14,551 bases of DNA from an uncultured Eubacteriales bacterium (lineage in GTDB: Bacteria; Bacillota; Clostridia; UMGS1883; UMGS1540): positions 1-14,551 of the forward strand of contig USAP01000022.1 of NCBI GenBank assembly GCA_900552775.1. Direction: 5' to 3'. Made by a program: the position numbers and the translations under genes. Position 1 is the first letter of the stretch, and every line of letters starts with the position of its first letter. The notes under the pieces were generated by a model. That model saw nothing but the letters and a program-made list of their open reading frames with translations. It was not told where the DNA came from and did not search any database. Positions 6,298 through 13,828 of this stretch are shown piece by piece.

Positions 6298-7707
6298 TCA
6301 CATATACGTTTTCTTCTTCGCCCTCAGGCTCGCGCCCACCGAATACACCGACGCGCTCCCGTTTCCGCCCAGAATAATCTGAAAGGAGTCGCTCTCCGAA
6401 AAAAGCCGCGGATGAAGATTTATCGTCAGCACGCGCCGCGCCGCACCCGCTGCGCTTAAAGCCTGATATTCCGCCGCGGAGCTTTCCTTGTCGTTTATCC
6501 TCACCTTTATGTAAAACGTCCCGGAAAAATCGCAGAGCACGTGCAGCCTGTGCAGCGACAAAACCTTTTCCGCGTCAATTTTAAACACGGCGCTTTTCCA
6601 CTCCCAGTCAAGAGGTTCGCCGTCTCCTGTGAAAAGCCTGTAGATTTTCCCGTCCGCGGAGATGGCGCACACCTCGCCCGAAAGCTTTGCAAAGCCCGTA
6701 AAATGCGTGTTGTCCTCCACATACCATTCGCCGCTTTTAAGGTTCATCACACAGTTTATATATTCGCCGTTTCCCTGCGGCAGACATATAAAATACCGCC
6801 TCGAATCAGCCGCCGCGGCAGCGTCCCCCGCGCCCGATGAGAGCGCCTTGTCAATATAACGCCTTATAGGCTCTGAAACCACCTTCGGCAGCGTGCCGCC
6901 CCCGTAGGAAACAATTCCGTCATCCGAAAGCCACATAAGCCGCCCGGCGTCGCAAACTGTTTTGTGCGCCACACACCCCACGCTCCCCGAAACGGGAATC
7001 ATTCTGTAGCTGTCGGGCGTGTTGCCGTAAATCTCCGCAAAGGAATGAGGCTTGAAGAAAACAAGATGCCCTCCGAAAACGCATATTGCCTCCGCGTTTT
7101 CGCCGTTTTGCGTGATAACCTTCTGCTCCAGTCCGTCATCGATGTCAAACCAGACGGTTCTGTCGGTGATGCCGCCGAGATAGACCTTGTCGCTTCCCGA
7201 ATACGCCGCGCAGATTCTGTTGTTTACGGTGTCAGCCATGTCCGAGCGCGGCATTAAGGTTTCGGTGCCGAATGATACCGTCTCGCCTATTATCGCATAG
7301 TAAGACTTTGATTTTTCTATGCCGTCCTTCGTTTCAAATGCGGAAGAAACAAGAATGTTTCTGTCCATAAAATAAAGCAGCGCATATCTCGGGCTTTCCG
7401 CGACGGTGCCTATATCGTGCCACCCGCCGTCAAAATATTTCCATTTGCACACGCTGCCCGTTTTTTGAACCACCGTGAGATATTTCCCCTCCATGCAGCC
7501 GAAAAAAAGCACGCCTTCGCCCGCGTTTGTCAAAAGCGTTCTTTTTTCGCGCGTTTTGAGAACGGGGAAGGACTGCGCCGAAATGTTTTTCATTTCCGCC
7601 GCCTGAGCGGAAGGCAGCGCCACAGGGTCGCAGTCTGTGCGTACTCCGCCGAAGCTTTCGCAAAGCGGCCGCACCTTTCCGCTGAAATTTTTCAAATACG
7701 GTTTCAT
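6298..7707 (-). CDS. Putative propeller-like tail / DNA-stabilisation protein
   Basis: 469 aa with no signal or membrane segment. It begins with FGGVRTDCDPVALPSAQAAE followed by NISAQSFPVLKTREKR, a pattern I associate with short-tailed-phage stopper/hub proteins (the P22 gp10 packaged-DNA stabilisation type and podovirus tail tubular proteins). The rest is repeating beta blades with short aromatic/Gly turns, for example MEGKYLTVVQ, SDKVYLGGI, GGHLVFFKPHSFAEIYGN and GRLMWLSDDGIVSYGG, as expected of a beta-propeller. The start lies directly after AAGGAGGAGGGT. It follows the zinc-ribbon gene by 10 bp. Role assignment is moderate: the propeller-like pattern is visible, the specific family is inferred. 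Confidence 0.8.
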   Translation of the reverse strand: MKPYLKNFSGKVRPLCESFGGVRTDCDPVALPSAQAAEMKNISAQSFPVLKTREKRTLLTNAGEGVLFFGCMEGKYLTVVQKTGSVCKWKYFDGGWHDIGTVAESPRYALLYFMDRNILVSSAFETKDGIEKSKSYYAIIGETVSFGTETLMPRSDMADTVNNRICAAYSGSDKVYLGGITDRTVWFDIDDGLEQKVITQNGENAEAICVFGGHLVFFKPHSFAEIYGNTPDSYRMIPVSGSVGCVAHKTVCDAGRLMWLSDDGIVSYGGGTLPKVVSEPIRRYIDKALSSGAGDAAAAADSRRYFICLPQGNGEYINCVMNLKSGEWYVEDNTHFTGFAKLSGEVCAISADGKIYRLFTGDGEPLDWEWKSAVFKIDAEKVLSLHRLHVLCDFSGTFYIKVRINDKESSAAEYQALSAAGAARRVLTINLHPRLFSESDSFQIILGGNGSASVYSVGASLRAKKKTYM

Positions 7708-7717
7708 ACCCTCCTCC

Positions 7718-7948
7718 TTATTTGTACATCATTTTTTCCGCATATTCGCGCAGCGTCACGGGCATCGGGCCCCTGTAGCCGCAATGCGGACACTGCGCCG
7801 TGCGGTTTTCTGTGTAGCCCGTGTCTCTTAAAGCAACGCGCTCGCACCTCGGACAAACGGGGTTGTCCTTAAGCTTTTCAATATCTATTCCGCGCAGATA
7901 TTCGTGCGCTTTGATGCGCCTTGCAACATTCCGCGGCAAATAAATCAT
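7718..7948 (-). CDS. Small zinc-ribbon phage protein
   Basis: 76 aa with two CxxC knuckles, CPRC and CPHC, about 20 residues apart (near residues 32-35 and 53-56), the pattern of a single zinc ribbon. The N-terminus is basic (MIYLPRNVARRIKAHEYLRG). The start is 1 bp past the large-terminase stop, and its ribosome site AAGGAGG lies within the end of that gene, suggesting translational coupling. A DNA-packaging or nucleic-acid-binding accessory role is plausible from position only. Confidence 0.85.
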   Translation of the reverse strand: MIYLPRNVARRIKAHEYLRGIDIEKLKDNPVCPRCERVALRDTGYTENRTAQCPHCGYRGPMPVTLREYAEKMMYK

Positions 7949-7949
7949 G

Positions 7950-9281
7950 TCATTTCCTCCTTCTTATGGAGTTTTGAGTCTTTTTAAGATCCAAAAGCTC
8001 GGTTTTTGTGTATACGCCGCGCCGCACCGTCTTTAAAAAAGCGCTTGGAGGGCGCGACATAAGGCCGTAGCGCAAACTTTCCGGCGCGTGCGTAACCTCG
8101 TGCGGAGTGTCCGCGGCGTCGCCGCAGCTGCGCTCGTCAAAGCGAAGCTGCGGAAGCGTTCTTAAAAGATTTCGGCATGTGGAGAAAATGAAAAGCTTCT
8201 GCCCTTCTCCGCCTCTTAAATATTCGCGCACAGCGCGCCAGCCCTGGATTCTTCTGTTGTCAGCGCGCACAAGACCGCAAAGCCCGGCGCGCGCCATGAT
8301 TTCAACTCCGGAAAAGCCCGTGTCCTGCCGCCTGTTCCAAAGGTCGGGAGACGCCGCAATATAAGAAATATTTTCGTTTTCCGTAAGCTTTAAAATCTTT
8401 TGCGCCGCCTCGGAAAGCGTAAGTCCGCTTTCGTAAAGCTCCCTGAAAACATACACCTCTCCGCGCTCCGAAACCGCGTAAAGCAGACACGCCGTCATGT
8501 CAAGCCCGTAGTCAAGAGACGCAAAACGTTTGTAATACTGCGGCAGGGGAAAGGGCGCAATCTCGTGTTTTTCCCGTGAAAACTCCGGAAAGAACTGCCC
8601 CTCGAAGATGTCCCAGTCTCCGAGAAGCAACGCCTTTCTTTCATTTTCGGGCAGCAGCTCCAGCCTTTTTACATAGTCGGGGTCGCTTTGCATAAGAAAA
8701 GAGTTTTCCTGAACCTTTGCCGGTATGAAAATTCTTGTTCTTCCGCCCGATTCCTGTATTTCTCCGGGCGGCGCGCCGTCTACGAATCTGGCTTTAACCC
8801 AGGCATGTCCCATACTGCCGGGGTTTGTGGAGCACTTTATTTGCTTCGGGAAATCATTAACGCCCCTTATTCTGCTTTGCATGTACGTGTACTGATATTC
8901 GGAAAAATGCGTCAGCTCGTCAAACCTTATAATGTCGTACTCCGCCGACTGATACATCGTAACCGCGCTGTCGGAGGAAAGATAGCCGAATTCAATCAAA
9001 GACCCGTTTTTAAATGTCATGCGGTGCTTCGTTTCGTTGTAAGAGTACAGCGAAACCGGTATAACTTCTCTTGCGGTCATTATAAGAGAACGCTCCAGTT
9101 CGGGGAAGGAAGTTCTTAATATAAGCTGCTTTATTCCCGGATATTTTAAAGCAGATAAAAAAGCGTCCGCTATCTGACCGAAACTTTTTCCGCCGCCTGC
9201 CGCACCGCCGTACAAAACCTCATCGCAGTCCGCGTCCACAAAAGCTTTTTGTTTTGCCGTAAGCTTTAAATTGATTTCCAT
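7950..9281 (-). CDS. terL: Phage terminase large subunit
   Basis: 443-aa ATP-driven DNA-packaging motor with nuclease domain. The ATPase Walker A is GGAAGGGKS at residues 25-33, Walker B IIRFDE at 117-122, and the coupling region follows in STNPGSMGHAW. The RNase H-like nuclease has Asp257 in ASLDYG and Asp313 in AASPDLW. The third motif reads THAPESLRYG near 397-406, where many relatives have Asp rather than Thr and/or Glu. The ATG at 9281 has AGGAGG 5-6 nt upstream; a longer in-frame reading back to 9374 runs through hairpin repeats and is not used. It lies downstream of the capsid gene rather than next to the small subunit, separated from it by a 187-bp repeat-filled gap. Confidence 0.95.
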   Translation of the reverse strand: MEINLKLTAKQKAFVDADCDEVLYGGAAGGGKSFGQIADAFLSALKYPGIKQLILRTSFPELERSLIMTAREVIPVSLYSYNETKHRMTFKNGSLIEFGYLSSDSAVTMYQSAEYDIIRFDELTHFSEYQYTYMQSRIRGVNDFPKQIKCSTNPGSMGHAWVKARFVDGAPPGEIQESGGRTRIFIPAKVQENSFLMQSDPDYVKRLELLPENERKALLLGDWDIFEGQFFPEFSREKHEIAPFPLPQYYKRFASLDYGLDMTACLLYAVSERGEVYVFRELYESGLTLSEAAQKILKLTENENISYIAASPDLWNRRQDTGFSGVEIMARAGLCGLVRADNRRIQGWRAVREYLRGGEGQKLFIFSTCRNLLRTLPQLRFDERSCGDAADTPHEVTHAPESLRYGLMSRPPSAFLKTVRRGVYTKTELLDLKKTQNSIRRRK

Positions 9282-9297
9282 TTTTCCTCCTGTCGCT

Positions 9298-9454
9298 CGT
9301 CGGAACGTACTACGCTTCGTTCCGACGCCGTAGGGGAGATTCACAAATCTCCCGTTTTGTTTTCCGCACACCAAACGGACAATTCGTGAATTGTCCCTAC
9401 AAATAAAACCAAAATACGCGGTGCGCCGTAGGGGCGACCCTATGTGGTCGCCCG
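9298..9454. repeat. Hairpin cluster between capsid and large-terminase genes
   Basis: Four hairpins fill most of the gap 9282-9468. First, CGTCGGAACG/CGTTCCGACG, a 10-bp stem at 9298-9327. Second, GTAGGGGAGATT-CACA-AATCTCCCG at 9330-9354. Third, an opposite-facing copy CGGACAATTCGTGAATTGTC at 9376-9395, running on as CCTAC to 9400. Fourth, GTAGGGGCGACC-CTATGT-GGTCGCCCG at 9428-9454, ending 15 bp from the capsid stop codon. The second and third are joined by the same CACACCAAACGG linker as at 6224-6235. Confidence 0.88.
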
Positions 9455-9468
9455 TTTTGCAACACGTT

Positions 9469-10416
9469 TTATTTGGTCCCCGTTCCCGTCTCCGTCGGCG
9501 TAACGCCCTTGGAGCCTACAAGTCCGCGCCAGTCAACATAACCGCAGTCAAAGCGGCAATATCCGTAAAAACGGTAATCCATTTTGTTGTCAATCTTCTC
9601 GCTGTCAAAAATAGGCTTTTCGCGCCACAGGAACATAAGGTTGTCCATAGAGCCGTCCTGAACATACCAGATTTTGCTGCCCGACGTATCGTCCGCAAGA
9701 TAATCCCACACAAGAATTTCAAGCCCGGGAATTGTGTTTTTGTCGTTGTTTGCGGTGCCTGCCTGCAAGGTTGAGCCTACAAGTGCGCGCGCCGTAAATT
9801 CCCAGTCGGGGTGAACCACAAGGCGGCTTGCGTGCGCGGCGCAAAGCACACCCGCTTCGTCCGTCTGCATGCGCATTTTTGTGAGCGCCTCTTTAAGCTT
9901 GGCGTCGGAAAGCTCGCCGGTTATGAGATTTCCGCCTTTGGATGTGGAATTTGCCAGCGGATGCGCGTCGGAAAAAAGCGGCACGCCGTCATAGCCGTTG
10001 CTCGAAAATCCGCCGGTTATAACGCTTGCCGCCTGCGATTCCTCCGTTGCCGCAAGTCCGCGCGCAAGTTTTTGCGCACTGCCGCCCTTGCCTGCGCCCT
10101 TGAACACGTTGTACTGGTCATCCTGAACAAGCTCCCATGTCACCTCATACGCCTTGTCAAAACGCTTTGCGGTGAATGTTGCGGTGTTGCCGGCTGCAAT
10201 GTCGGAGAGGTTAAAGTCGCTGCCCTCGGTGTTTGACGCCCATTTGCCGAACGCCCCGAGATGCGGATAAGTCGCCTGCTTTGCTTCCATGGTATCGGTT
10301 TTGAAAGTCTTGTCATACTGTTTTTCCTTCGCGTCGTAGCTGTCGAAGAAAATTTTCTTGTGCACCGGCGTCAAAAGTGTGCCGAAGCTCGTTCTTGTCA
10401 TTTTGGCTGCTGCCAT
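9469..10416 (-). CDS. Phage major capsid protein (Mu gpT-like, HK97 fold)
   Basis: 315 aa. It has the features I associate with Mu gpT-type capsid proteins: an early TPVHKKIFFDSYDAKEKQYD region, the AKRFDKAYEVTWELVQDDQY strand-helix, and the GYDGVPLFSDAHPLAN stretch, then LVVHPDWEFTARAL and a closing YRFYGYCRFDCGYVDWRGLVG. The N-terminus has no long prodomain; a separate scaffold gene lies directly upstream. Its ATG overlaps the scaffold stop (TAATG), implying translational coupling, since only a weak GAGG lies upstream. Confidence 0.92.
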   Translation of the reverse strand: MAAAKMTRTSFGTLLTPVHKKIFFDSYDAKEKQYDKTFKTDTMEAKQATYPHLGAFGKWASNTEGSDFNLSDIAAGNTATFTAKRFDKAYEVTWELVQDDQYNVFKGAGKGGSAQKLARGLAATEESQAASVITGGFSSNGYDGVPLFSDAHPLANSTSKGGNLITGELSDAKLKEALTKMRMQTDEAGVLCAAHASRLVVHPDWEFTARALVGSTLQAGTANNDKNTIPGLEILVWDYLADDTSGSKIWYVQDGSMDNLMFLWREKPIFDSEKIDNKMDYRFYGYCRFDCGYVDWRGLVGSKGVTPTETGTGTK

Positions 10417-10856
10417 TATTCATTACCTCTTTTCTTAAATTTTAAATAGTCTGCCGGGCTTATTCCGGCTTTTTTTGCCGCCCAGAGCTCGTCGGAGTTT
10501 AATGGTATGTCCGCAAAGTCATCCGCGGCGTTGCCACCCTGGGAAAGCGCGTGGATTTTCGAGTTTTTCCTCTCGCTTTTTTCCGCCGCCTCGCGCGCAC
10601 GCTTTTCGCCAAACAGCGCACAGTAAGCCTCTTTTGGACTTACGCCGTGCTTGTTTGAAAACTCTATAACGGCTTTGAGAGTTTCCTCGTCATTTAACCC
10701 GTCATAGAAAGGCTCGCTTTTAAGAGCCGCCGTTTCACCTCTTTTCTTTTCAAAATTTTCGTAATCGGAAAGCTTTTTTTGAAGCCCCTCGATCACCTCG
10801 CGGTAACGCGCGATAAGCTCGCGTATTTCCGCATTTGCGCCTGTGTTTTCGTTCAT
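10416..10856 (-). CDS. Putative capsid scaffold protein
   Basis: 146 aa, highly charged. A predicted coiled coil covers about residues 8-42 (EIRELIARYREVIEGLQKKL), followed by a helical middle and a basic end (ADYLKFKKRGNE). Small charged coiled-coil proteins between portal and capsid are usually scaffolds, and no protease gene is present. The ATG at 10856 is chosen because AAAGGAGG is about 8 nt upstream; a longer reading from 10916 includes that site. The ribosome site lies in a small hairpin (CCTTTA-AAATA-TAAAGG at 10867-10883 on the minus strand) that could modulate its translation. Confidence 0.82.
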   Translation of the reverse strand: MNENTGANAEIRELIARYREVIEGLQKKLSDYENFEKKRGETAALKSEPFYDGLNDEETLKAVIEFSNKHGVSPKEAYCALFGEKRAREAAEKSERKNSKIHALSQGGNAADDFADIPLNSDELWAAKKAGISPADYLKFKKRGNE

Positions 10857-10939
10857 TTTTAAACCTCCTTTATATTTTAAAGGGATATAAAAAGCTCCGC
10901 CTTTAAGATTTTGCAAAGCTTTTCACACCCCTTTTTAAG

Positions 10940-12508
10940 CTATTCCTTATTAACGTCCTTTGCCCCTTCGATTTCGGGGTTCATGGCGGTGCGCGCTTTA
11001 ACCTCGCCCTGTATATCCTCCGGCATCTGCGGCGCCAGGGGCAGACCGAACTGCTGCACAAGATATTTCCTTGCCTCCGCGCGAGATATTATGCCGCCCG
11101 CGCAAAGCTCCGTCATAAGCTTATAAACAAACGCCTTGTTTTTGGGCATACCCGCGCCAACGGTTACGACAATGTCAAAGCCCTCGCTTTCCTCCTCGCC
11201 GTGAATTTCCGCAAGATATGACGGCTTGAAGAAAATAAACTCGTCTTTTTTATCCGTCACGCGGAATGCCATTTCGCGCGTCCAAAACTGCTTTACAAGC
11301 ATAAGGCAGTATGAAAAAACCTCCGAAAGCGTTTCCTGAAGCACGATTTTTTTGTGGCTTGCCGCCGCCGTGCCTGCCTGCTGAATCGCCATTGCCTCCG
11401 TTGCCGTTGTCACACCCAACTGCTTGCCGCCGCCTGCCGCCTGGTCTGAAAATCTCGTAACCCTCTGCGTTTCATAGCGCATTGCGCTGTCGCGGCGGTT
11501 CTCGATGTACGAGGGAAGCGGCGGCGCTTCAAGGTTTTTGACGGTGTTTATGTTGTTTACGGGAATATTAAGCCCCGCCTCGTTTGTGAGCGCGTCAAGA
11601 TCTATTCCGCTTCCGGTTTCAATAAGCCTCTGCGGATTTCCCGTAAGACGCGCATTTATTCTTATCTGGTCGTCAAGGTCGTTTATAAGGTCCTGCAGCG
11701 GAATCAGAAGTTCCGCGTCACCCTTGCCCCAAACGCTGTTCTCGCGAAAATAAAGCGGCGTTATAAAATAAGGATATTTCGCCGTTTTGTAAAACCCTTC
11801 GCCGCTGTCGGAAAGAACAATGCCGCACCCTGTCATCTCCACAAGACGAAGCCTTCCGCCGCGGTTTGTCCAGACGAGAAGATGTATGTACCAGTCGCTG
11901 TCGCCCTCGGGAAAAATTTCATCGTCGGGTGAATCGGCGGCAGGGTCAAAATTCGGCTTTATTTTCTCCGCCACGTCAGAGCCGAAATGCTCGCGCGCCC
12001 AGTAGACCGATTTTTTAATGCGTTCTATTATGAATTCCGCCTCCGAAAGCCTGTAAGGGTCCGTTATGCACGGGTCGATATAGAGCGCCTGCGGCGACAC
12101 GTTGTCAATTATGGGCATCCCCTGTCCGCCGAGCGCCGCCGGGTCAAAGGTCACTCGGAAAATTCCCGTGCCGTATTTTTCCCTCCGCCTTTCGTGAATG
12201 TCAAGCTTTCTGATAAGACGGTTTTTGTCCATGATAAATTCAAGGATAATGCGCACCGTCTCGGCAAACTCAACGTCCTGCGGCGTTACGGGCACGGGCG
12301 TCACGGCGATATTTTGCTCAATCAGCGCCGCCACCTGACCCTCCACATTCGGGTGGACGATATTGGTGTTTGAGCCGGGGTCGTTTTCGCTCTCGGCACG
12401 GTTTACCCTGCCCTCCCAGTAGTCGTCATATTTTCTCAGCTTCTCTGCCATATCACCCTTGGCGCGCGAAGCGTTTATATAATAGGAAATGTATTTCTTG
12501 TAATCCAT
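10940..12508 (-). CDS. Phage portal protein
   Basis: 522 aa forming the dodecameric portal ring through which DNA is packaged. Recognisable features are the N-terminal helical region with YYINASRAKGDMAEKLRKYD and YWEGR; ERRREKYGTGIFRVTFDP leading to NVSPQALYIDP; the central PLYFRENSVWGKGDAELLIP and INDLDDQIRINARLTGNPQR helix region; and a C-terminal domain with KAFVYKLMTELCAGGIISRA. Length and motifs fit P22-like/short-tailed-phage portal proteins. Its start lies 2 bp after the preceding small gene, with AGAAGGAGC as ribosome site. Confidence 0.92.
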   Translation of the reverse strand: MDYKKYISYYINASRAKGDMAEKLRKYDDYWEGRVNRAESENDPGSNTNIVHPNVEGQVAALIEQNIAVTPVPVTPQDVEFAETVRIILEFIMDKNRLIRKLDIHERRREKYGTGIFRVTFDPAALGGQGMPIIDNVSPQALYIDPCITDPYRLSEAEFIIERIKKSVYWAREHFGSDVAEKIKPNFDPAADSPDDEIFPEGDSDWYIHLLVWTNRGGRLRLVEMTGCGIVLSDSGEGFYKTAKYPYFITPLYFRENSVWGKGDAELLIPLQDLINDLDDQIRINARLTGNPQRLIETGSGIDLDALTNEAGLNIPVNNINTVKNLEAPPLPSYIENRRDSAMRYETQRVTRFSDQAAGGGKQLGVTTATEAMAIQQAGTAAASHKKIVLQETLSEVFSYCLMLVKQFWTREMAFRVTDKKDEFIFFKPSYLAEIHGEEESEGFDIVVTVGAGMPKNKAFVYKLMTELCAGGIISRAEARKYLVQQFGLPLAPQMPEDIQGEVKARTAMNPEIEGAKDVNKE

Positions 12509-12510
12509 AT

Positions 12511-12639
12511 TCAGCTCCTTCTCTGCGGCTCATAAAGCCCGTTTGTTTTTTTGTAAACATCGTAGCGCGATTTAAGCCGCGTTTTTCTGCCGATAAAAAA
12601 GCCGCATATAAAAAATACGGCGGAAAACAAAATAGTCAA
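12511..12639 (-). CDS. 42-aa single-span membrane protein with TTG start
   Basis: Proposed product MTILFSAVFFICGFFIGRKT followed by a basic/polar tail ending YEPQRRS. There is one hydrophobic N-terminal helix, then positive residues, so the tail should be cytoplasmic. No ATG or GTG gives a sensible start in this frame. TTG at 12639 overlaps the upstream TGA (TTGA), and AAGGAG at 12652-12657 lies 12 nt upstream, slightly long; an ATT codon one triplet earlier would be 9 nt away. The stop is 2 bp from the portal ATG, so it neatly fills the gap. It is too small for most annotation pipelines. Function unknown. Confidence 0.6.
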   Translation of the reverse strand: MTILFSAVFFICGFFIGRKTRLKSRYDVYKKTNGLYEPQRRS

Positions 12640-13226
12640 AATGCTTTCACACTCCTTGTTTTCGGGTATTTTCCCGATTTTATGTATCTGCCCTGCATTG
12701 CCGCGCCGCAAAGCGCGTTAAACTCTGCCCTTAAGCTGTTGCTCATCTCGCTGTCCTCGCATGAAAGCGCGATATCCGCCGCCGCGCCGCGCAGAAGAAG
12801 GTATTTCCATTCGCCGTCAAGCGCCGTCTCCTGTGCGAGAAAATCGCCGTCGCTCTCAAAGTCGGCGCGCTTTTTAAAAGGCGCCGCCCCGAGGAAGAAT
12901 ATGCTCACAAAATCGCCTTTTTTCACTCCGTGCAGCAAAATATAGCCGCTCGGAATAAGCGCAAAAAAGGCGTCTCCTTCTTCGCCCAAGCCTTTCGGCG
13001 GTATTTCTCTGCCGCAAATCGCCACGCCTTTAATATCCTCCGGGCATAAAAAAGCGGGCAGCGGATAAATTTCCGTGCCCACGGCCTTAAAGCGATATAC
13101 GTCCGTTTTTGCGGCAAACCTCTTTATTTCGCACAGCGTTTTGTTTATAAAAGAGGTTTTTTCATCGTCCGAATACGGATTCGGGAGCATCATGTCAAGC
13201 TCCGATATAATTTCTTTAAGCGTCAT
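12636..13226 (-). CDS. Putative phage neck / head-tail adaptor protein
   Basis: 196 aa. The opening MTLKEIISELDMMLPNPYSD followed by EKTSFINKTLCEIKRF resembles phage adaptor proteins that begin with a valine/leucine-rich helix, a P-N-x-[YF]-[SD] turn and a second helix with W/F-I-N (connector/gp4- or gp6-like). The middle is beta-rich (TEIYPLPAFLCPEDIKGVAI, SGYILLHGVKKGDFVSIFF) and the end helical (LLLRGAAADIALSCEDSEMS). The start has AGGAGG and lies 8 bp after the small terminase. Adaptor assignment is a moderate-confidence inference. Confidence 0.8.
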   Translation of the reverse strand: MTLKEIISELDMMLPNPYSDDEKTSFINKTLCEIKRFAAKTDVYRFKAVGTEIYPLPAFLCPEDIKGVAICGREIPPKGLGEEGDAFFALIPSGYILLHGVKKGDFVSIFFLGAAPFKKRADFESDGDFLAQETALDGEWKYLLLRGAAADIALSCEDSEMSNSLRAEFNALCGAAMQGRYIKSGKYPKTRSVKAF

Positions 13227-13234
13227 AAGTCCTC

Positions 13235-13585
13235 CTAAACAATTGATATTTTAACGGAAATATCGCCGCTTTCCGTTTCCTCGCCGCTTTTGTCGTTCCA
13301 GCCGAAATTCGATTTTAAGTAGAACATAAGCGCCGTGTGTCCCTTGTCTCTCGTGAAGAGAAGGCTTTCGGCATATTCCTCTATTTTTGTATCGGCAATT
13401 TTTAAAATCTCCGAATATTTCTGCGTTTTCGTGTCTTTTTCGCCGCAGCGCAGCTTTGTAAGCTCGTCCTTTGTCAGACCTAAAAAAACAGCAAGACCTG
13501 TTCTTGTTACGGGCTTGCCGTTTTCTTCGCATTTTAAAAAATATTCATCGACGGATTTTTGAAAATTCTTTATGTTTTTTGCCAC
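13235..13585 (-). CDS. terS: Phage terminase small subunit (gp3-like)
   Basis: 116-aa DNA-recognition subunit for packaging. VDEYFLKCEENGKPVTRTGL then AVFLGLTKDEL matches the helix-turn-helix start of gp3/small-terminase proteins, and KYSEILKIADTKIEEYAESL, then GHTALMFYLKSNFGWNDKSG, is the typical oligomerisation and C-terminal pattern (A-x-F-x-L-K-N-x-x-G-W-x-D-K). The start codon is GTG at 13585, with GAGGGTG a few bases upstream; the frame has no suitable ATG. As the first gene of the phage operon it is preceded by a candidate promoter. Confidence 0.85.
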   Translation of the reverse strand: MAKNIKNFQKSVDEYFLKCEENGKPVTRTGLAVFLGLTKDELTKLRCGEKDTKTQKYSEILKIADTKIEEYAESLLFTRDKGHTALMFYLKSNFGWNDKSGEETESGDISVKISIV

Positions 13586-13617
13586 TTCATCACCCTCATT
13601 GTCCTTCCCCGATTATA

Positions 13618-13647
13618 ACTATAGCACACTTATACAGTGACAAACAA
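13618..13647 (-). promoter_or_regulatory. Candidate promoter of the phage operon
   Basis: On the minus strand TTGTTT (13647-13642), an 18-bp spacer and TATAGT (13623-13618) lie about 33 bp upstream of the GTG start of the small terminase. A second TATAAT (13617-13612) directly follows but has no well-spaced -35 box. Match is moderate, much weaker than the other promoters in this window. Confidence 0.45.
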
Positions 13648-13764
13648 TGGCTAATGGATACGCTCACGCTTGTTCGCTCCTAAAACGACAGCAAGCAGTC
13701 GTTTTAACTTACATTCGGCGCTTCGCTTACGAAATGCTTTGCATTTCTACCCTCATAGATGTAT

Positions 13765-13793
13765 AAAAAGCCACGTACACGCCGCGGCTTTTT
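13765..13793. terminator. Bidirectional rho-independent terminator
   Basis: AAAAAGCC (13765-13772) pairs with GGCTTTTT (13786-13793), and the stem extends inward by two pairs after one A-C mismatch (CG/CG). A/T runs on both sides make it usable in both directions. It would stop read-through from the tape-measure fragment into the phage operon. Confidence 0.75.
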
Positions 13794-13828
13794 ATGATTT
13801 TAAGCCTTTTCGCCTTCATTAATGTATC

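Noticed and set aside
9282..9374. Longer terminase start at 9374
   Set aside because: The extra residues are encoded by hairpin repeats, and a strong AGGAGG site marks the ATG at 9281.
3767..13661. Prophage attachment sites flanking the phage block
   Set aside because: I found no matching direct repeat between the region after the holin gene and the region before the small terminase, and no tRNA or integrase.
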